Shown: one piece after another, positions 48,765 through 58,452 of the stretch
Layout: every line of letters starts with the position of its first letter
Position numbering within the stretch: the stretch's first letter is position 1
Assembly: GCF_006384255.1 (NCBI RefSeq)
Contig: NZ_VCED01000003.1
Location: forward strand, 186,001 to 250,000
Direction of reading: 5' to 3'
DNA: 64,000 nucleotides
Origin: Haemophilus seminalis
GTDB lineage: Bacteria; Pseudomonadota; Gammaproteobacteria; Enterobacterales; Pasteurellaceae
Notes under the pieces: model-generated
Told to the model about the DNA's origin: nothing
Database searches by the model: none
The model's input: only the letters and a program-made list of their open reading frames with translations
Translations under genes and position numbers: made by a program

Positions 48765-49139
48765 TTAAATTTATTTATAAGTCTTAAATTCATTGAAATT
48801 GAGAGCAATCTTAAGTCTCAAAATAGTTACTCGGATATTAATTAGTAAGATAGGGAGCTAGAATTCTTTATATTAATAGAGAAGAGGATAGAATTTTGAG
48901 AGTATGATTGATTATTGTGGAAAGTAAAGAAAGAGAGTTGAATAGAGCAGGAGAGAATGTTTTAACAATAATATAAATGATTTTAAATAGAAGTAGTTAA
49001 ACATAATCAATTCATAATCTTTTTTCAGAAAGGATTTAACGATAAGACTCTTAGTTATAGAAGATAAATAGACACTAATAATTTGACGTATGGAAGAAGT
49101 ATAGATTTAGATTTTAGAGATGTAATATGAGTGATTATT
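48765..49139. other. 375-base A+T-rich, gene-free region
   Basis: No open frame of useful length, no hairpin with T run, and no motif that I recognise. The plus strand is strikingly purine-rich (for example around 48860-48960, runs of GAGAAGAGG and AAAGAAAGAGAG type). It may be the worn-down remains of a gene, or spacer before tRNA-Lys, which reads toward it. Confidence 0.6.
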
Positions 49140-49215
49140 TGGTGGGTCGTGAAGGATTCGAACCTTCGACCAACGGATTAAAAGTCCGCTGCTCTACCGA
49201 CTGAGCTAACGACCC
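49140..49215 (-). tRNA. tRNA-Lys (anticodon UUU)
   Basis: On the minus strand the 76-base gene starts GGGTCGTTAGCTCAG, has the anticodon loop CTTTTAA with anticodon TTT, a T arm GGTTCGAATCC, and ends with an encoded CCA. The acceptor stem GGGTCGT pairs with ACGACCC. All cloverleaf arms fold by eye. It reads lysine codons AAA and AAG. No other tRNA adjoins it. Confidence 0.97.
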
Positions 49216-49302
49216 ATAAAAATAAAGAGTGTCCATCATATCTAGTTTATTTTTATATGCAAGAATAAATTTATCTTTTTTCTATGAGTGAGTAAATTAT
49301 AG

Positions 49303-49343
49303 TCATAAAATAAAACAGGACCTATCATTTGATAGGCCCTGTT
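49303..49343 (-). terminator. Terminator of tolB-pal
   Basis: AACAGGACCTATCA (49314-49327) pairs with TGATAGGCCCTGTT (49330-49343), one mismatch. On the minus strand it is followed by a U-rich tract. It lies 27 bases after the pal stop and closes the tol-pal unit. Confidence 0.88.
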
Positions 49344-49370
49344 CCTTGTTAGTATTAAGAATACTAAAAA

Positions 49371-49832
49371 TTAGTATGCTAATACTGCACGACGGTTTTT
49401 AGAGTATGCAGCTTCATCGTGACCTTGAACTGCTGGTTTTTCTTCACCGTAAGATACTGTGCCTAATTTACCAGCATCAACACCTTTACCAGCTAAATAA
49501 CCTTTAACTGCGTCTGCACGACGTTGACCTAACGCGATGTTGTACTCAGGAGTACCACGTTCGTCAGTGTTACCTTCTACTAATACTTTAGCAGCTGGAG
49601 TTGCATTTAAATATGCTGCGTGTGCATCTAAGATTTGAACGTATTCACCTTCGATGTTGTATTTGTCAAAACCGAAATATACGGTGTTGTAACGTTGTTG
49701 AAGATCAGAAACAGAGTAACCGCCAAAAGTTTGGCCTGCACCGTTGCCTGCAGCATCGTTGTTAGATGAGCTACAAGCTGCTAATGCAGCTACAGAACCT
49801 GCAACTAATAATGATTTAACAAATTTGTTCAT
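49371..49832 (-). CDS. pal: Peptidoglycan-associated lipoprotein Pal (outer membrane protein P6)
   Basis: Pal anchors the outer membrane to peptidoglycan and works with TolB in envelope constriction. In H. influenzae it is the P6 antigen. The 153-residue precursor starts [20 protein letters not shown] (lipobox LAA-C), followed by a Ser/Asn linker and an OmpA-like domain ([42 protein letters not shown]). The frame opens five codons earlier at 49847, but ATG 49832 is the right start. Its ribosome binding site is AGGAG. It follows tolB by 24 bases. Confidence 0.97.
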   Translation of the reverse strand: MNKFVKSLLVAGSVAALAACSSSNNDAAGNGAGQTFGGYSVSDLQQRYNTVYFGFDKYNIEGEYVQILDAHAAYLNATPAAKVLVEGNTDERGTPEYNIALGQRRADAVKGYLAGKGVDAGKLGTVSYGEEKPAVQGHDEAAYSKNRRAVLAY

Positions 49833-49856
49833 TAGATTTCTCCTCAATGAGTTTTT

Positions 49857-51140
49857 TTATTTAGTTAAGTATGGCGACCAAGCTGGAAATTTTACTTGGC
49901 CATTACTTCCTGGAAGGCTCGCCTTAAAGCGACCATCTGCAGAAACCAATTGTAACACCTTTCCTAGGCCTTGTGTAGAGCTATAAATAATCATAATTCC
50001 ATTTGGTGAAAGACTTGGGCTTTCACCTAAGAATGATGTGCTGAGTACTTCAGATGCTCCAGTTGTAAGATCTTGTTTAACTACATTATTGTTACCATTA
50101 ATCATTACAAGGGTTTTACCATCAGCACTAATTTGTGCACTACCACGACCACCAACAGGCGTTGCACTACCACCATTCGCACTCATGCGATATACTTGTG
50201 GTGAACCCCCTCTATCAGAGGTAAAAAGAATTGAACTACCATCTGGTGACCAAGATGGTTCAGTATTATTACCTGCCCCACGAGTTAATTGAGTTGGTGT
50301 ACCACCATGAGAATTCATCACATAAATATTTAATAGTCCATCTTGCGAAGAGGCAAAAGCTAAACGTGAACCGTCCGGTGAAAATGCTGGTGCACCATTA
50401 TGACCAGGGAAAGATGCTACCACTTTACGAGCACCAGAATTTAAATCTTGTACAACAAGTTGTGATTTTTTATTTTCAAAAGATACATACGCTAAACGTT
50501 GACCATCAGGAGACCAAGCTGGTGACATAATTGGTTGAGAACTACGATTTACGATAAATTGATTATAGCCATCGTAGTCTGCAACACGAACTTCATAGGG
50601 TTGTGAACCGCCATTTTTTTGCACAACATAAGCGATACGAGTTCTAAAGGCACCACGGATTGCAGTTAATTTTTCAAAAACTTCGTCACTAACAGTATGA
50701 GCACCATAGCGTAACCATTTATTTGTCACTGTATAGCTATTTTGCATTAATACAGCCCCTGGCGTACCTGATGCACCAACGGTATCAATTAATTGATAAG
50801 TAATACTATAACCATTACCAGATGGAACAACTTGTCCGACCACAATTGCGTCAATTCCAATATTAGACCAAGCTTCAGGATTTACTTCAGCTGCTGAAGT
50901 TGGACGTTGAGGCATCTGAGACACTGCAATAGGATTAAATTTACCACTGTTACGTAAATCATCAGCAACAATTTTGCTAATATCTTCCGGTGCAGATCCA
51001 GAAAATGGCACAACAGCTATAGGACGTGCACCATCAACCCCTTCATCAATTACAATGCGAACTTCATCATCTGCGAATGCATTGCTTGCAACAGCAAGTA
51101 CAATCGCTAATACGCTCACTAAACGTTTTAATAATTTCAT
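49857..51140 (-). CDS. tolB: Tol-Pal system protein TolB
   Basis: Periplasmic beta-propeller protein that links Pal to the TolA-energised inner-membrane complex. The 427-residue precursor has a signal peptide ([23 protein letters not shown]), the N-terminal [21 protein letters not shown] domain and several propeller repeats of the form SPDGxxLAFxS ([42 protein letters not shown]). The frame opens eight codons earlier, but ATG 51140 gives the signal peptide. It lies between tolA and pal. Confidence 0.96.
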   Translation of the reverse strand: MKLLKRLVSVLAIVLAVASNAFADDEVRIVIDEGVDGARPIAVVPFSGSAPEDISKIVADDLRNSGKFNPIAVSQMPQRPTSAAEVNPEAWSNIGIDAIVVGQVVPSGNGYSITYQLIDTVGASGTPGAVLMQNSYTVTNKWLRYGAHTVSDEVFEKLTAIRGAFRTRIAYVVQKNGGSQPYEVRVADYDGYNQFIVNRSSQPIMSPAWSPDGQRLAYVSFENKKSQLVVQDLNSGARKVVASFPGHNGAPAFSPDGSRLAFASSQDGLLNIYVMNSHGGTPTQLTRGAGNNTEPSWSPDGSSILFTSDRGGSPQVYRMSANGGSATPVGGRGSAQISADGKTLVMINGNNNVVKQDLTTGASEVLSTSFLGESPSLSPNGIMIIYSSTQGLGKVLQLVSADGRFKASLPGSNGQVKFPAWSPYLTK

Positions 51141-51181
51141 TTTGTTACCTTTAAAATTTAACAATAAATTTTTATAAAGAA

Positions 51182-52297
51182 TTATCGAATATCAAAGTCA
51201 ATAATTGGCGATTTATATTTCTCATAGATAGCATCCGATGGAGCTGCTGGAACTTTTTTCGTTCTAGCCACCGCACTTAATGCTGCTGTACAAATATCAT
51301 CAGGACCTGAAATTTTTTGATATCCCAAGATTGTTCCATCTCGACTTAATTGAATTTTAATACGACAAACTTTTCCTGCAAAACTTGGATCTTTTAAGAA
51401 ACGACGTTGAATCTCTTTCTTAATCACTCCAGCGTATTGATCTCCTACTTTGCCACCATCGCCAGAACCAAGCGCTGCACCACTACCTTGAGTTCCACCT
51501 TTATTCGCATTTCCGCCTTTAGATGCACTACCGCCACCAATATCTCCGCCATTTAAGAAATCATCTAAACTGGCTTGGTCCGCTTTTCGTTTTGCTGCAT
51601 CCGCTTTAGCTTTAGCATCTGCAGCAGCCTTAGCTTTCGCCTCTGCATCAGCTTTTGCTTTAGCATCAGCTGCGGCTTTAGCTTTTGCATCGGCTTCAGC
51701 TTTCGCTTTAGCCTCAGCTTTTGCTTTGGCTTCTGCTTCTTGTTTTGCCTTTTGTGCTGCAAGTTCTGCCGCTTTAGCTTTCGCCTCTTCTTCAGCTTGT
51801 TTTGCTGCTGCAGCTAAACGTTTAGCCTCTGCATCTGCTTTTAATTTTGCAGCTTCAGCCGCTTGTTTAGCCTTAGCCTCTTCAGCTTGCTTCTGTTTTT
51901 CCAACGCTTCTTGACGAGCTTGCTCTTGTTGTTTTTTTATTTCTTGCTGACGTTGCTGTTCTTGCTGACGCTTTAACTCTTCTTGTCGTTGAACTTCCTG
52001 TTGACGCTTAATCTCTTCTTGATTAGGTTGTGGCGGTTTTTCTTCAACAACGGGTTCTGGACGTTTCTGCTTATCCGCTTGCCCTTTTTTCTGTTGTTGA
52101 ATTCTACCCCATTCTTGCGCTGCAGAGCCAGTATCGACCATTACTGCCCCCATTGCATCGCCATCACCTTCACCACCACCCATAATTTCAACTGTATGGT
52201 AGAAAGAGCTGACAATCAACAATCCAAACAAAACAAGGTGCATCACTATAGAAATAACAAATGCATTTGCGCCTTTTTTTTGTCGATTATTTTGCAC
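51182..52297 (-). CDS. tolA: Tol-Pal system protein TolA
   Basis: TolA couples the proton-motive TolQR motor to TolB-Pal. The 371-residue protein has a membrane anchor (about residues 13-32), a long helical domain II (about 65-245) made of Lys/Ala/Glu/Gln repeats such as [20 protein letters not shown], and a C-terminal domain III ([33 protein letters not shown]). Within domain II, the units [16 protein letters not shown] recur nearly identically, a site where repeat number may vary between strains. It follows tolR by 14 bases. Confidence 0.95.
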   Translation of the reverse strand: MQNNRQKKGANAFVISIVMHLVLFGLLIVSSFYHTVEIMGGGEGDGDAMGAVMVDTGSAAQEWGRIQQQKKGQADKQKRPEPVVEEKPPQPNQEEIKRQQEVQRQEELKRQQEQQRQQEIKKQQEQARQEALEKQKQAEEAKAKQAAEAAKLKADAEAKRLAAAAKQAEEEAKAKAAELAAQKAKQEAEAKAKAEAKAKAEADAKAKAAADAKAKADAEAKAKAAADAKAKADAAKRKADQASLDDFLNGGDIGGGSASKGGNANKGGTQGSGAALGSGDGGKVGDQYAGVIKKEIQRRFLKDPSFAGKVCRIKIQLSRDGTILGYQKISGPDDICTAALSAVARTKKVPAAPSDAIYEKYKSPIIDFDIR

Positions 52298-52311
52298 GGT
52301 TACCTACTTAG

Positions 52312-52731
52312 TTAAATTGGGTTTGTCATTAAACCAACAGATTTAATTCCAGCAAGGTGGAGCAGATTAAGTGCTTTAATCACTTCTTCATAGGGAACTT
52401 CCTTAGCTCCACCCACTAAAAATAGTGTGTTATTATCCTTATCAAATTCTTGTCGAGATAACTGTGTCACCATTTCTTCCGTTAACCCTTCTTGACGTTC
52501 TCCGCCAATAGAAATCGCATATTGTCCAATCCCTGAAACTTCAAGAATTACCGGCACTTTATCTTCATTAGATACATTTTGACTTTGCACTGAATCCGGC
52601 AATTCCACTTGTACGCTTTGGCTAATAATTGGTGCGGTTGCCATAAAGATCAACACAAGCACTAACAATACATCCAAAAACGGGACAATATTAATTTCAG
52701 ATTTAATATCTTTACGCTGACGACGAGCCAT
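52312..52731 (-). CDS. tolR: Tol-Pal system protein TolR
   Basis: TolR is the ExbD-like part of the proton channel with TolQ. The 139-residue protein begins MARRQRKDIKSEINIVPFLDVLLVLVLIFMATAP; the Asp in PFLDVLLVL is the protonated residue of the single membrane helix. The periplasmic domain follows. It is separated from tolQ by 64 bases that contain an inverted uptake-signal pair, a possible partial terminator. Confidence 0.95.
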   Translation of the reverse strand: MARRQRKDIKSEINIVPFLDVLLVLVLIFMATAPIISQSVQVELPDSVQSQNVSNEDKVPVILEVSGIGQYAISIGGERQEGLTEEMVTQLSRQEFDKDNNTLFLVGGAKEVPYEEVIKALNLLHLAGIKSVGLMTNPI

Positions 52732-52753
52732 AATTCAAATCTCTCTTATTTTT

Positions 52754-52780
52754 CACCGCACTTAACGAAAGAGTGCGGTG
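52754..52780. repeat. Inverted uptake-signal pair between tolQ and tolR
   Basis: CACCGCACT (52754-52762) pairs with AGTGCGGTG (52772-52780). Only the left arm is a full uptake signal (52755-52763). On the minus strand the 3' side is followed by AAAAATAAG, not U, so it is unlikely to end transcription between tolQ and tolR; it may set the relative amounts of the two. Confidence 0.8.
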
Positions 52781-52795
52781 TATTTTTTCTATATT

Positions 52796-53482
52796 TTAGT
52801 GTGGTGCTTTGCCGAAAGCTTGGCGATGTAAAATCGTCGTAAATTCATCAATAAAGTTACCGTAATTCTGTTCGATAGCATTCACGCGTAAACTTAAACG
52901 GTTATAAGCCATTACAGCTGGAATCGCAGCAAACAAACCGATTGCAGTAGCAATCAATGCCTCGGCGATACCCGGAGCAACCATTTGTAAAGTTGCTTGT
53001 TTAGCACCACTTAATGCCATAAAAGCGTGCATGATACCCCAAACGGTACCGAATAAACCAATATAAGGGCTAACAGAAGCTACTGTAGCCAAAAATGGTA
53101 CGCGACTTTCAAGGCTTTCAACTTCACGATTCATTGTAAGATTCATTGCTCGCGTGGTTCCTTTAATAATCGCCTCAGGTGCATCAGGATTCACTTGTTT
53201 CAAGCGAGAAAACTCTTTGAAACCAACAAAGAAAATTTGCTCACTACCCGTTAAAATATCACGACGATTTGATAATCCTTCATATAGCTTATTCAAATCT
53301 TCACCAGACCAGAAACGGTCTTCAAAAGTATTTGCTTCTTTTAAAGCAGCCGTTAAAACTCGGCTACGTTGAATAATAATTGCCCAAGAAATAATTGAGA
53401 ATGAAATCAAAATCACAATTACAAGTTGAACAACAATACTTGCTTTTAGAAAAAGATCTAAAAAATTCAATTCTGCAGTCAT
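52796..53482 (-). CDS. tolQ: Tol-Pal system protein TolQ
   Basis: TolQ forms the pentameric proton channel that powers TolA, with TolR in its centre. The 228-residue protein has three membrane segments (about residues 13-33, 136-158 and 172-192), with the conserved [24 protein letters not shown] and [26 protein letters not shown] stretches. It lies 17 bases after ybgC on the same strand, as in the conserved ybgC-tolQRAB-pal cluster. Confidence 0.96.
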   Translation of the reverse strand: MTAELNFLDLFLKASIVVQLVIVILISFSIISWAIIIQRSRVLTAALKEANTFEDRFWSGEDLNKLYEGLSNRRDILTGSEQIFFVGFKEFSRLKQVNPDAPEAIIKGTTRAMNLTMNREVESLESRVPFLATVASVSPYIGLFGTVWGIMHAFMALSGAKQATLQMVAPGIAEALIATAIGLFAAIPAVMAYNRLSLRVNAIEQNYGNFIDEFTTILHRQAFGKAPH

Positions 53483-53499
53483 TGTATACTCCGAAAAGT

Positions 53500-53910
53500 T
53501 TATTTTAGGTTGTAAAACGCAGCTTTTACTTCTTTAGGAAGAGCCACAGGTTTCATATTGCCAAGATGAACACTGGCTACCTTGACTGTAGCCTTTGATA
53601 ACATCACCGTATCACGCATAAGTCGTTGCTCAAAAAGGATTGTTGCACCTTTTATCTCTATGACATCTGTTTCTACCGTGAGTAAATCATCCAATTTTGC
53701 CGCAACGCAATAATCAATAGCGAGCGATTTGATAACAAATGCGAGTTGTTGTTCTTGTAATAAAGTTTGCTGCGTAAAATTTAACGCTCGCAAATATTCT
53801 GTTCTAGCCCGCTCAAAAAAATGCAAATAACGAGCATGATACACAACGCCACCAGCATCAGTATCTTCATAATATACTCGAACGGGAAGATAGAAGGTTT
53901 TTTCTGACAT
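53500..53910 (-). CDS. ybgC: Acyl-CoA thioesterase YbgC
   Basis: A hotdog-fold thioesterase; the H. influenzae YbgC is known to act on short-chain acyl-CoA. The 136-residue protein starts [41 protein letters not shown]; the Asp in YYEDTDAGG is the catalytic residue. It leads the tol-pal cluster, which is a widely conserved link of unclear meaning. The cyd genes lie just upstream on the same strand. Confidence 0.94.
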   Translation of the reverse strand: MSEKTFYLPVRVYYEDTDAGGVVYHARYLHFFERARTEYLRALNFTQQTLLQEQQLAFVIKSLAIDYCVAAKLDDLLTVETDVIEIKGATILFEQRLMRDTVMLSKATVKVASVHLGNMKPVALPKEVKAAFYNLK

Positions 53911-53988
53911 TATTAAGCTTTGCCCACCGCAATAGGTCGGATATTTTAGAACCTGTTTTTTAGATAAGCAATATGCCGAAGAAAAAAA

Positions 53989-54282
53989 TCATCCTCGTAA
54001 ATAAAAATGCTCTATAGCACTAATCAATATAATGATATAAGCGATATAAGGTAAGAAAATTAGTTTCCAAATTACGCGTTTAATTTCAAATCCGATTCCA
54101 TGAATCCAAACCGTAATCAATCCCCAGAAGATCATCAAAATCCACCAAGGAGAATCATTTCGTAACAATGTTGAAAAATTATCAATATTAAAGAAAAATA
54201 CGGCTGTTAGTCCTAGCGCTAAAATAAATGAAAGGGTTCGAAACGAACCCTTATTAATTAATTGATAGAGTGAATGAATCAT
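53989..54282 (-). CDS. ybgE: Cyd operon protein YbgE
   Basis: A 97-residue membrane protein with three segments (about residues 12-32, 42-60, 74-92), matching E. coli YbgE in size and layout (GSFRTLSFILALGLTAVFFF, WIHGIGFEIKRVIW). Its role with the bd oxidase is not established. The frame opens at 54318, but that would overlap cydX; the ATG at 54282 lies one base after the cydX stop and has a GGAAAG site inside cydX. It is the last gene of cydA-cydB-cydX-ybgE. Confidence 0.85.
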   Translation of the reverse strand: MIHSLYQLINKGSFRTLSFILALGLTAVFFFNIDNFSTLLRNDSPWWILMIFWGLITVWIHGIGFEIKRVIWKLIFLPYIAYIIILISAIEHFYLRG

Positions 54283-54283
54283 A

Positions 54284-54382
54284 TTACTCGTCAAACTTTC
54301 CTGCTTTTTCTTTGCCAATAGTTAATTTTGCACTAGCAAATATAGCTAATAACACACCCACTACCCAAATTATATATAACAT
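54284..54382 (-). CDS. cydX: Cytochrome bd oxidase small subunit CydX
   Basis: A 32-residue single-span membrane peptide, MLYIIWVVGVLLAIFASAKL followed by a charged tail (TIGKEKAGKFDE). E. coli CydX stabilises the heme sites of the bd oxidase and has the same size, placement and aromatic-rich start. The ATG follows GGAGATTAAT, a good ribosome binding site, 10 bases after the cydB stop. The gene is too short for usual gene-finding cut-offs. ybgE follows at once. Confidence 0.9.
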   Translation of the reverse strand: MLYIIWVVGVLLAIFASAKLTIGKEKAGKFDE

Positions 54383-54392
54383 ATTAATCTCC

Positions 54393-55529
54393 TTAGTATA
54401 ATGAGTGTTTATTTTCATCAATGAAGTTTGCGTCTAAACGACCAAACATTTTTGTATAGGACCAAATTGTGTAACACAACGATATGGTGACAAAAATAAG
54501 TGCTAAGAAGAACATCAATGTTAATGTTAATTCACTTGAAGTCACATCCCACATTAATAAACTCTGTTCAGGATGTGAACTTGAAGGCATCACAAATGGG
54601 AACATTGATACTGCGGCAGTAATAATTACGCCAGTCATCGTCAATGCAGAGAAAAAGAATGCGAAACCACAACGATTAGCTTTAGAAAATGCTGCATTTA
54701 ATAGTGCTGCAACTACTGCTAATGCAGGGAAAATCCAAAGAATTGGCATTTCATTGAAATTTCTAAACCAAGCACTAGTTTCAACAGCAACTTCTTTATT
54801 CATTGGAGAAGATGGGGCAAAATGGTCTACAACACTTGTGACTACATAGCCCTCTTTGAAGTATAACCATGCCCCAGCTAATACAAATGTGATTAAAGTC
54901 ACAATAGCGCCGATTTGGCTTACTGAGCGAGCACGATCACGCAATTCTTCTGTGGTTTTCATTTGTAACCAGTTTGCACCGTGAGTCATTAACATCGCAA
55001 GGCTTAACACACCGCAAAGTAATGCAAATGGGTTCAATAATGCAAAGAAAGAACCAGTGTAAGTAGCTTGAGAAAGCTCATTTAATTCGAATGGTACACC
55101 TTGTAATAAGTTACCAAATGCCACACCAAATACCAATGCAGGTACAAAACCACCCGCAAATAAGCCCCAATCCCAAACTGAACGCCAAGTCGGATTATCG
55201 ATTTTTGCACGATATTCAAAACCAATTGGACGGAAGAATAACGCAGCTAACACAAGGAATAAGGCAATATAGAAGCCTGAAAATGCTACAGAATAAACAA
55301 TTGGCCATGCTGCAAATATTGCACCGCCTGCAGTTAATAACCAAACTTGGTTACCATCCCAATGTGGGGCAATAGAGTTGATCATAATACGGCGTTCCAC
55401 TTCTTTTTTGCCTGTTACAGGTAAAAGTGCGGTCACGCCCATATCGAATCCGTCGGTAACAGAAAAACCGATCAACAATACAATAACTAACACCCACCAA
55501 ATAAAACGTAGAAATTCATAATCAATCAT
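54393..55529 (-). CDS. cydB: Cytochrome bd ubiquinol oxidase subunit II
   Basis: CydB forms the second large subunit of the high-affinity bd oxidase. The 378-residue protein has about eight to nine membrane segments and starts MIDYEFLRFIWWVLVIVLLIGFSVTDGFDMG, followed by SIAPHWDGNQVWLLTAGGAIFAAWP, both strongly conserved. It lies 14 bases after cydA, and cydX follows. The GFDMG and WDGNQVW motifs are the family marks. Confidence 0.96.
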   Translation of the reverse strand: MIDYEFLRFIWWVLVIVLLIGFSVTDGFDMGVTALLPVTGKKEVERRIMINSIAPHWDGNQVWLLTAGGAIFAAWPIVYSVAFSGFYIALFLVLAALFFRPIGFEYRAKIDNPTWRSVWDWGLFAGGFVPALVFGVAFGNLLQGVPFELNELSQATYTGSFFALLNPFALLCGVLSLAMLMTHGANWLQMKTTEELRDRARSVSQIGAIVTLITFVLAGAWLYFKEGYVVTSVVDHFAPSSPMNKEVAVETSAWFRNFNEMPILWIFPALAVVAALLNAAFSKANRCGFAFFFSALTMTGVIITAAVSMFPFVMPSSSHPEQSLLMWDVTSSELTLTLMFFLALIFVTISLCYTIWSYTKMFGRLDANFIDENKHSLY

Positions 55530-55543
55530 TGTTTATCTCCTGT

Positions 55544-57109
55544 TTATTTAGATGATTGTTCAAAGTAGTATTTGCCGGTTTTTAACGCACTTGGACCCAA
55601 ACGCGCATATTTAAACATCAAATACATCTCAACAATGATGAATGCAAGATAAAGCGCACAAATTAAACCAATAGAGAACCATAAATCCCCAGTTGTTAAT
55701 TTTGATGCAGAGACACCCACAGGTAATACTTCATAAATCGCCCATGGTTGACGACCAGACTCAGCTAAGAACCAACCAAATTCAATTGCTAAGATTGGCA
55801 ATGGGATACTCCAAAGCAATGCTTTAAGCAATAAGCGAGAAGAAGTGACTTTGTTACGTAAATTTTGAACAAATGCGCCGAAGGTCAGTAAAATAATTAA
55901 ACCACCGGCTGCTAACATCCCACGGAATGCCCAGAAGTTAGGACCTACGTTTGGAATAGTATCGCGAGCAGCTTGTTTAATTTGTTCATCTGTTGCATCT
56001 ACAACTTTATCTGTGTAACGTTTTAATAATAAACCAAAACCTAAATCACCTTTTACTTCATCAAATTTTGCTTTAGTTTCTGGATTTACGTGGCCTGCTG
56101 ATTTTTTCTCTGCTTTTAATTGCGTGAATAAATCGTAAGCTACCATACCGTTACGAACACGACCTTCATTTTTCGCTTGAATATCTTTCAAACCAACAAT
56201 TTCAGTATCTAAAGAACGCGTTGCAATTAAACCACCCAAATATGGGATCTCAATAGCAAAATCATTTTTCATTTCTGCAGTATTTGGAATTGCAACTGGA
56301 TGAAATGGCGCTGGCGCAGGATGAGTTTCAAACTCGGCTTCCATTGCAGCCAATTTCACTGGTTGTGCTTTACCAATGTCGTAACCTGATTCATCCCCCA
56401 TAATTAACACCGCTGATGCTGCAATAAAACCAAAGGTTGCAGCAACAGAGAATGAACGTTTGGCAAAACCAATATCACGACCTTTTAATAAATAGAATGC
56501 ACTAATACCTAATACAAACATTGCACCAGTCGAATAACCTGCTGTTAACGTGTGCAAGAATTTACTTTGAGCAACAGGATTTAACCAAAGATCTAAGAAG
56601 CTCGTCATTTCCATACGTACTGTCTCAAAATTAAATTCTGAGCCAGCTGGAGACTGCATCCAACCATTAGCAACTAAAATCCACATTGCAGATAAGTTCG
56701 AACCGAAAGCTACGCAATATGTAGCAAGTAAGTGTTTACCTTTAGTTAAACGATCCCAGCCAAAGAAGAATAACCCTACAAAAGTTGATTCTAAGAAAAA
56801 GGCTAGTAACGCTTCAATCGCTAATGGCGCACCAAAAATATCACCTACATAGTGAGAATAATAAGACCAGTTAGTACCGAATTGGAATTCCATAATGATA
56901 CCGGTGGTCACCCCAAGGGCAAAGTTAATACCAAATAACTTGCCCCAGAATCTTGTCATATCTTTATAAACTTCTTTGCCTGTCGCCACATAAATGGTTT
57001 CCATAATCACAAGGACGAATGACAAACCTAATGTCAGCGGCACGAAAATGAAGTGATACAACGCAGTTAAAGCAAACTGCAAGCGAGAAAGGTCAACAAC
57101 GTCCAACAT
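55544..57109 (-). CDS. cydA: Cytochrome bd ubiquinol oxidase subunit I
   Basis: CydA carries the hemes b558, b595 and d and the quinol site, reducing oxygen under low aeration. The 521-residue protein starts [28 protein letters not shown] (His of ALYHFIF is a heme ligand), contains the Q loop and a [12 protein letters not shown] motif. The frame opens at TTG 57115; I chose ATG 57109, 6 bases after AGGAG, as in E. coli. First gene of cydABX-ybgE. ArcBA control is expected for this operon; arcB is in the window. Confidence 0.96.
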   Translation of the reverse strand: MLDVVDLSRLQFALTALYHFIFVPLTLGLSFVLVIMETIYVATGKEVYKDMTRFWGKLFGINFALGVTTGIIMEFQFGTNWSYYSHYVGDIFGAPLAIEALLAFFLESTFVGLFFFGWDRLTKGKHLLATYCVAFGSNLSAMWILVANGWMQSPAGSEFNFETVRMEMTSFLDLWLNPVAQSKFLHTLTAGYSTGAMFVLGISAFYLLKGRDIGFAKRSFSVAATFGFIAASAVLIMGDESGYDIGKAQPVKLAAMEAEFETHPAPAPFHPVAIPNTAEMKNDFAIEIPYLGGLIATRSLDTEIVGLKDIQAKNEGRVRNGMVAYDLFTQLKAEKKSAGHVNPETKAKFDEVKGDLGFGLLLKRYTDKVVDATDEQIKQAARDTIPNVGPNFWAFRGMLAAGGLIILLTFGAFVQNLRNKVTSSRLLLKALLWSIPLPILAIEFGWFLAESGRQPWAIYEVLPVGVSASKLTTGDLWFSIGLICALYLAFIIVEMYLMFKYARLGPSALKTGKYYFEQSSK

Positions 57110-57115
57110 TCTCAA

Positions 57116-57564
57116 CTCCTCTGTATAAACAACATTAGTTCCAACGATGATTAAAAAGGCAGAGCCTTAAATAACCCCTAATCACTCAACTTAATTAGTT
57201 AAGCCTAAATTGGTTTATCTACATAATCACTACACAACGATGAAAAATAGAAAATCATTACAAAGATAACCCAAATTGGTGGTTATTTTACTACTAAACG
57301 TAAGGATAAAAAATACTAAAAAACGTTATCTGGTTCATATTTTTGATATAAGTTATGAAATAACTATTATTTGTTAAAGTTTATAAAATTGATCTATGTC
57401 AAATTTGTGATTTTTTCAAAAAAATTATAGTTCTGGTTTAGATTCTATTATTAATTAGCATATTAAAATCTGTTTAAGTCTGGACATATTGATTGTATTT
57501 TGTTATTTTCTTACTATCTTTAGTTTTGAAATTTTCTAGGATAAAGAGAAGAAAGGATCTAAAA
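57116..57564. promoter_or_regulatory. Regulatory gap between cydA and the divergent small gene, with an FNR-type site
   Basis: This 449-base, A+T-rich region has no gene. It holds TTGAT-CTAT-GTCAA at 57389-57402, 9 of 10 conserved bases of the FNR box TTGAT-N4-ATCAA, and a TTAATTAGTTAA stretch at 57191-57202 that loosely resembles ArcA sites. The FNR-type site is 280 bases from the cydA start and 163 from the plus-strand start, so either gene could be its target. No clear promoter boxes stand out. Confidence 0.6.
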
Positions 57565-57852
57565 ATGAAAAAAACATTCCTTATTTTGACTGTATTTTTC
57601 TCTGTCATATCGCCCCCTGTTTTAGCTGCACCTAATTCGGTTCCACAGCAATGTGAACAGTTGTTTAAAGAAACAGAAAGTTTAATAAATCAGGCCGAGA
57701 GACAGCCTGGTACACATATCCAGGTAAATAAAATTAAAAGTAAACTCAATCAGAGTAAACAACAAATTCTACAAATGGAACTTGCCACTCAATTGAAAAG
57801 CTGTGAGCTTGGTTTAGCAAAATTAAGTAATTTGAAAAGTTATAGTGAATAG
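57565..57852 (+). CDS. Small exported protein of unknown function (DUF5339-like)
   Basis: A 95-residue precursor with a signal peptide (MKKTFLILTVFFSVISPPVLA). The mature part is about 74 residues, mostly helical and rich in Gln, Lys and Leu (CEQLFKETESLINQAERQP, KIKSKLNQSKQQILQMEL), with Cys residues at both ends of the helical pair that probably form a disulfide. It looks like the small periplasmic DUF5339 proteins, function unknown. The frame opens at 57493, but the ATG at 57565 lies behind AAGGATC and gives the signal peptide. The FNR-type site lies upstream. Confidence 0.78.
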   Translation: MKKTFLILTVFFSVISPPVLAAPNSVPQQCEQLFKETESLINQAERQPGTHIQVNKIKSKLNQSKQQILQMELATQLKSCELGLAKLSNLKSYSE

Positions 57853-57853
57853 T

Positions 57854-57890
57854 AAAAAGCCTTATTGGATACAATAAGGCTTTTTATATT
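57854..57890 (+). terminator. Terminator of the small exported protein gene
   Basis: AAAAAGCCTTATTG (57854-57867) pairs perfectly with CAATAAGGCTTTTT (57872-57885), loop GATA, then ATATT. Strong intrinsic terminator just after the stop. Confidence 0.9.
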
Positions 57891-57933
57891 GGAGTTTTGG
57901 TTAAAACTGGAGTAATTAGAATTTAAGGATTAC

Positions 57934-58452
57934 ATGATGTATAGAGCAATACCTTTGTTAGGGATTACCGGTTATAGCGGTAGTGGTAAAACAACATTAT
58001 TAGAAAAACTTATCCCAGAGCTTATCGCTCGTCACATTCGCGTTTCAGTGATTAAACATAGCCATCACAATATGCAAGTTGATAAAGAAGGAAAAGATAG
58101 CTGGCGTATGAAAGAGGCTGGTTCTTCTCAAGTCATTTTAGCGAATGATGAACGCTGGGCGATCATGACGGAAACGCTAAAACCTGTTTCATTGGATTAT
58201 TTAGCACAACAATTTGACCGCACTTTAACGGATTTAGTATTGGTGGAAGGCTTTAAACAAGAGCCAATTCCAAAGATTTTGCTCCATCGTCAGGAAATGA
58301 CAAAACCTTTACCCGAAATTGATGAATATGTTGTGGCGGTTGCTACTAATTATCCCCTTGAAATTGACCGCACTTTGTTGGATATTAACCGTATTCCGCA
58401 AATTGCCGATTTTATTGAAAATTGGTTGCATCATTTTCACGGAGCACGATGA
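57934..58452 (+). CDS. mobB: Molybdopterin-guanine dinucleotide biosynthesis adapter MobB
   Basis: MobB is a GTP-binding protein that assists MobA in making the MGD cofactor, without being essential for it. The 172-residue P-loop protein has Walker A GYSGSGKTTLLEKL (residues 13-26), the SHHNMQVDKEGKDSWRMKEAGS segment and LVLVEGFKQEPIPKI, which matches the MobB family. ATG ATG at the start makes the first residue uncertain. It overlaps the MFS gene by 4 bases. Two uptake signals fall within it. Confidence 0.92.
   Translation: MMYRAIPLLGITGYSGSGKTTLLEKLIPELIARHIRVSVIKHSHHNMQVDKEGKDSWRMKEAGSSQVILANDERWAIMTETLKPVSLDYLAQQFDRTLTDLVLVEGFKQEPIPKILLHRQEMTKPLPEIDEYVVAVATNYPLEIDRTLLDINRIPQIADFIENWLHHFHGAR

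Noticed and set aside
48765-49139. A protein gene before tRNA-Lys
   Set aside because: Stops occur in all frames and no start with a ribosome binding site gives more than a short peptide.
51575-51817. Plus-strand open frame rich in Cys, Phe and Ser opposite tolA
   Set aside because: It is the complement of the repetitive Ala/Lys codons of tolA; the composition is an artefact of GCT/AAA-type codons, with no start signal.
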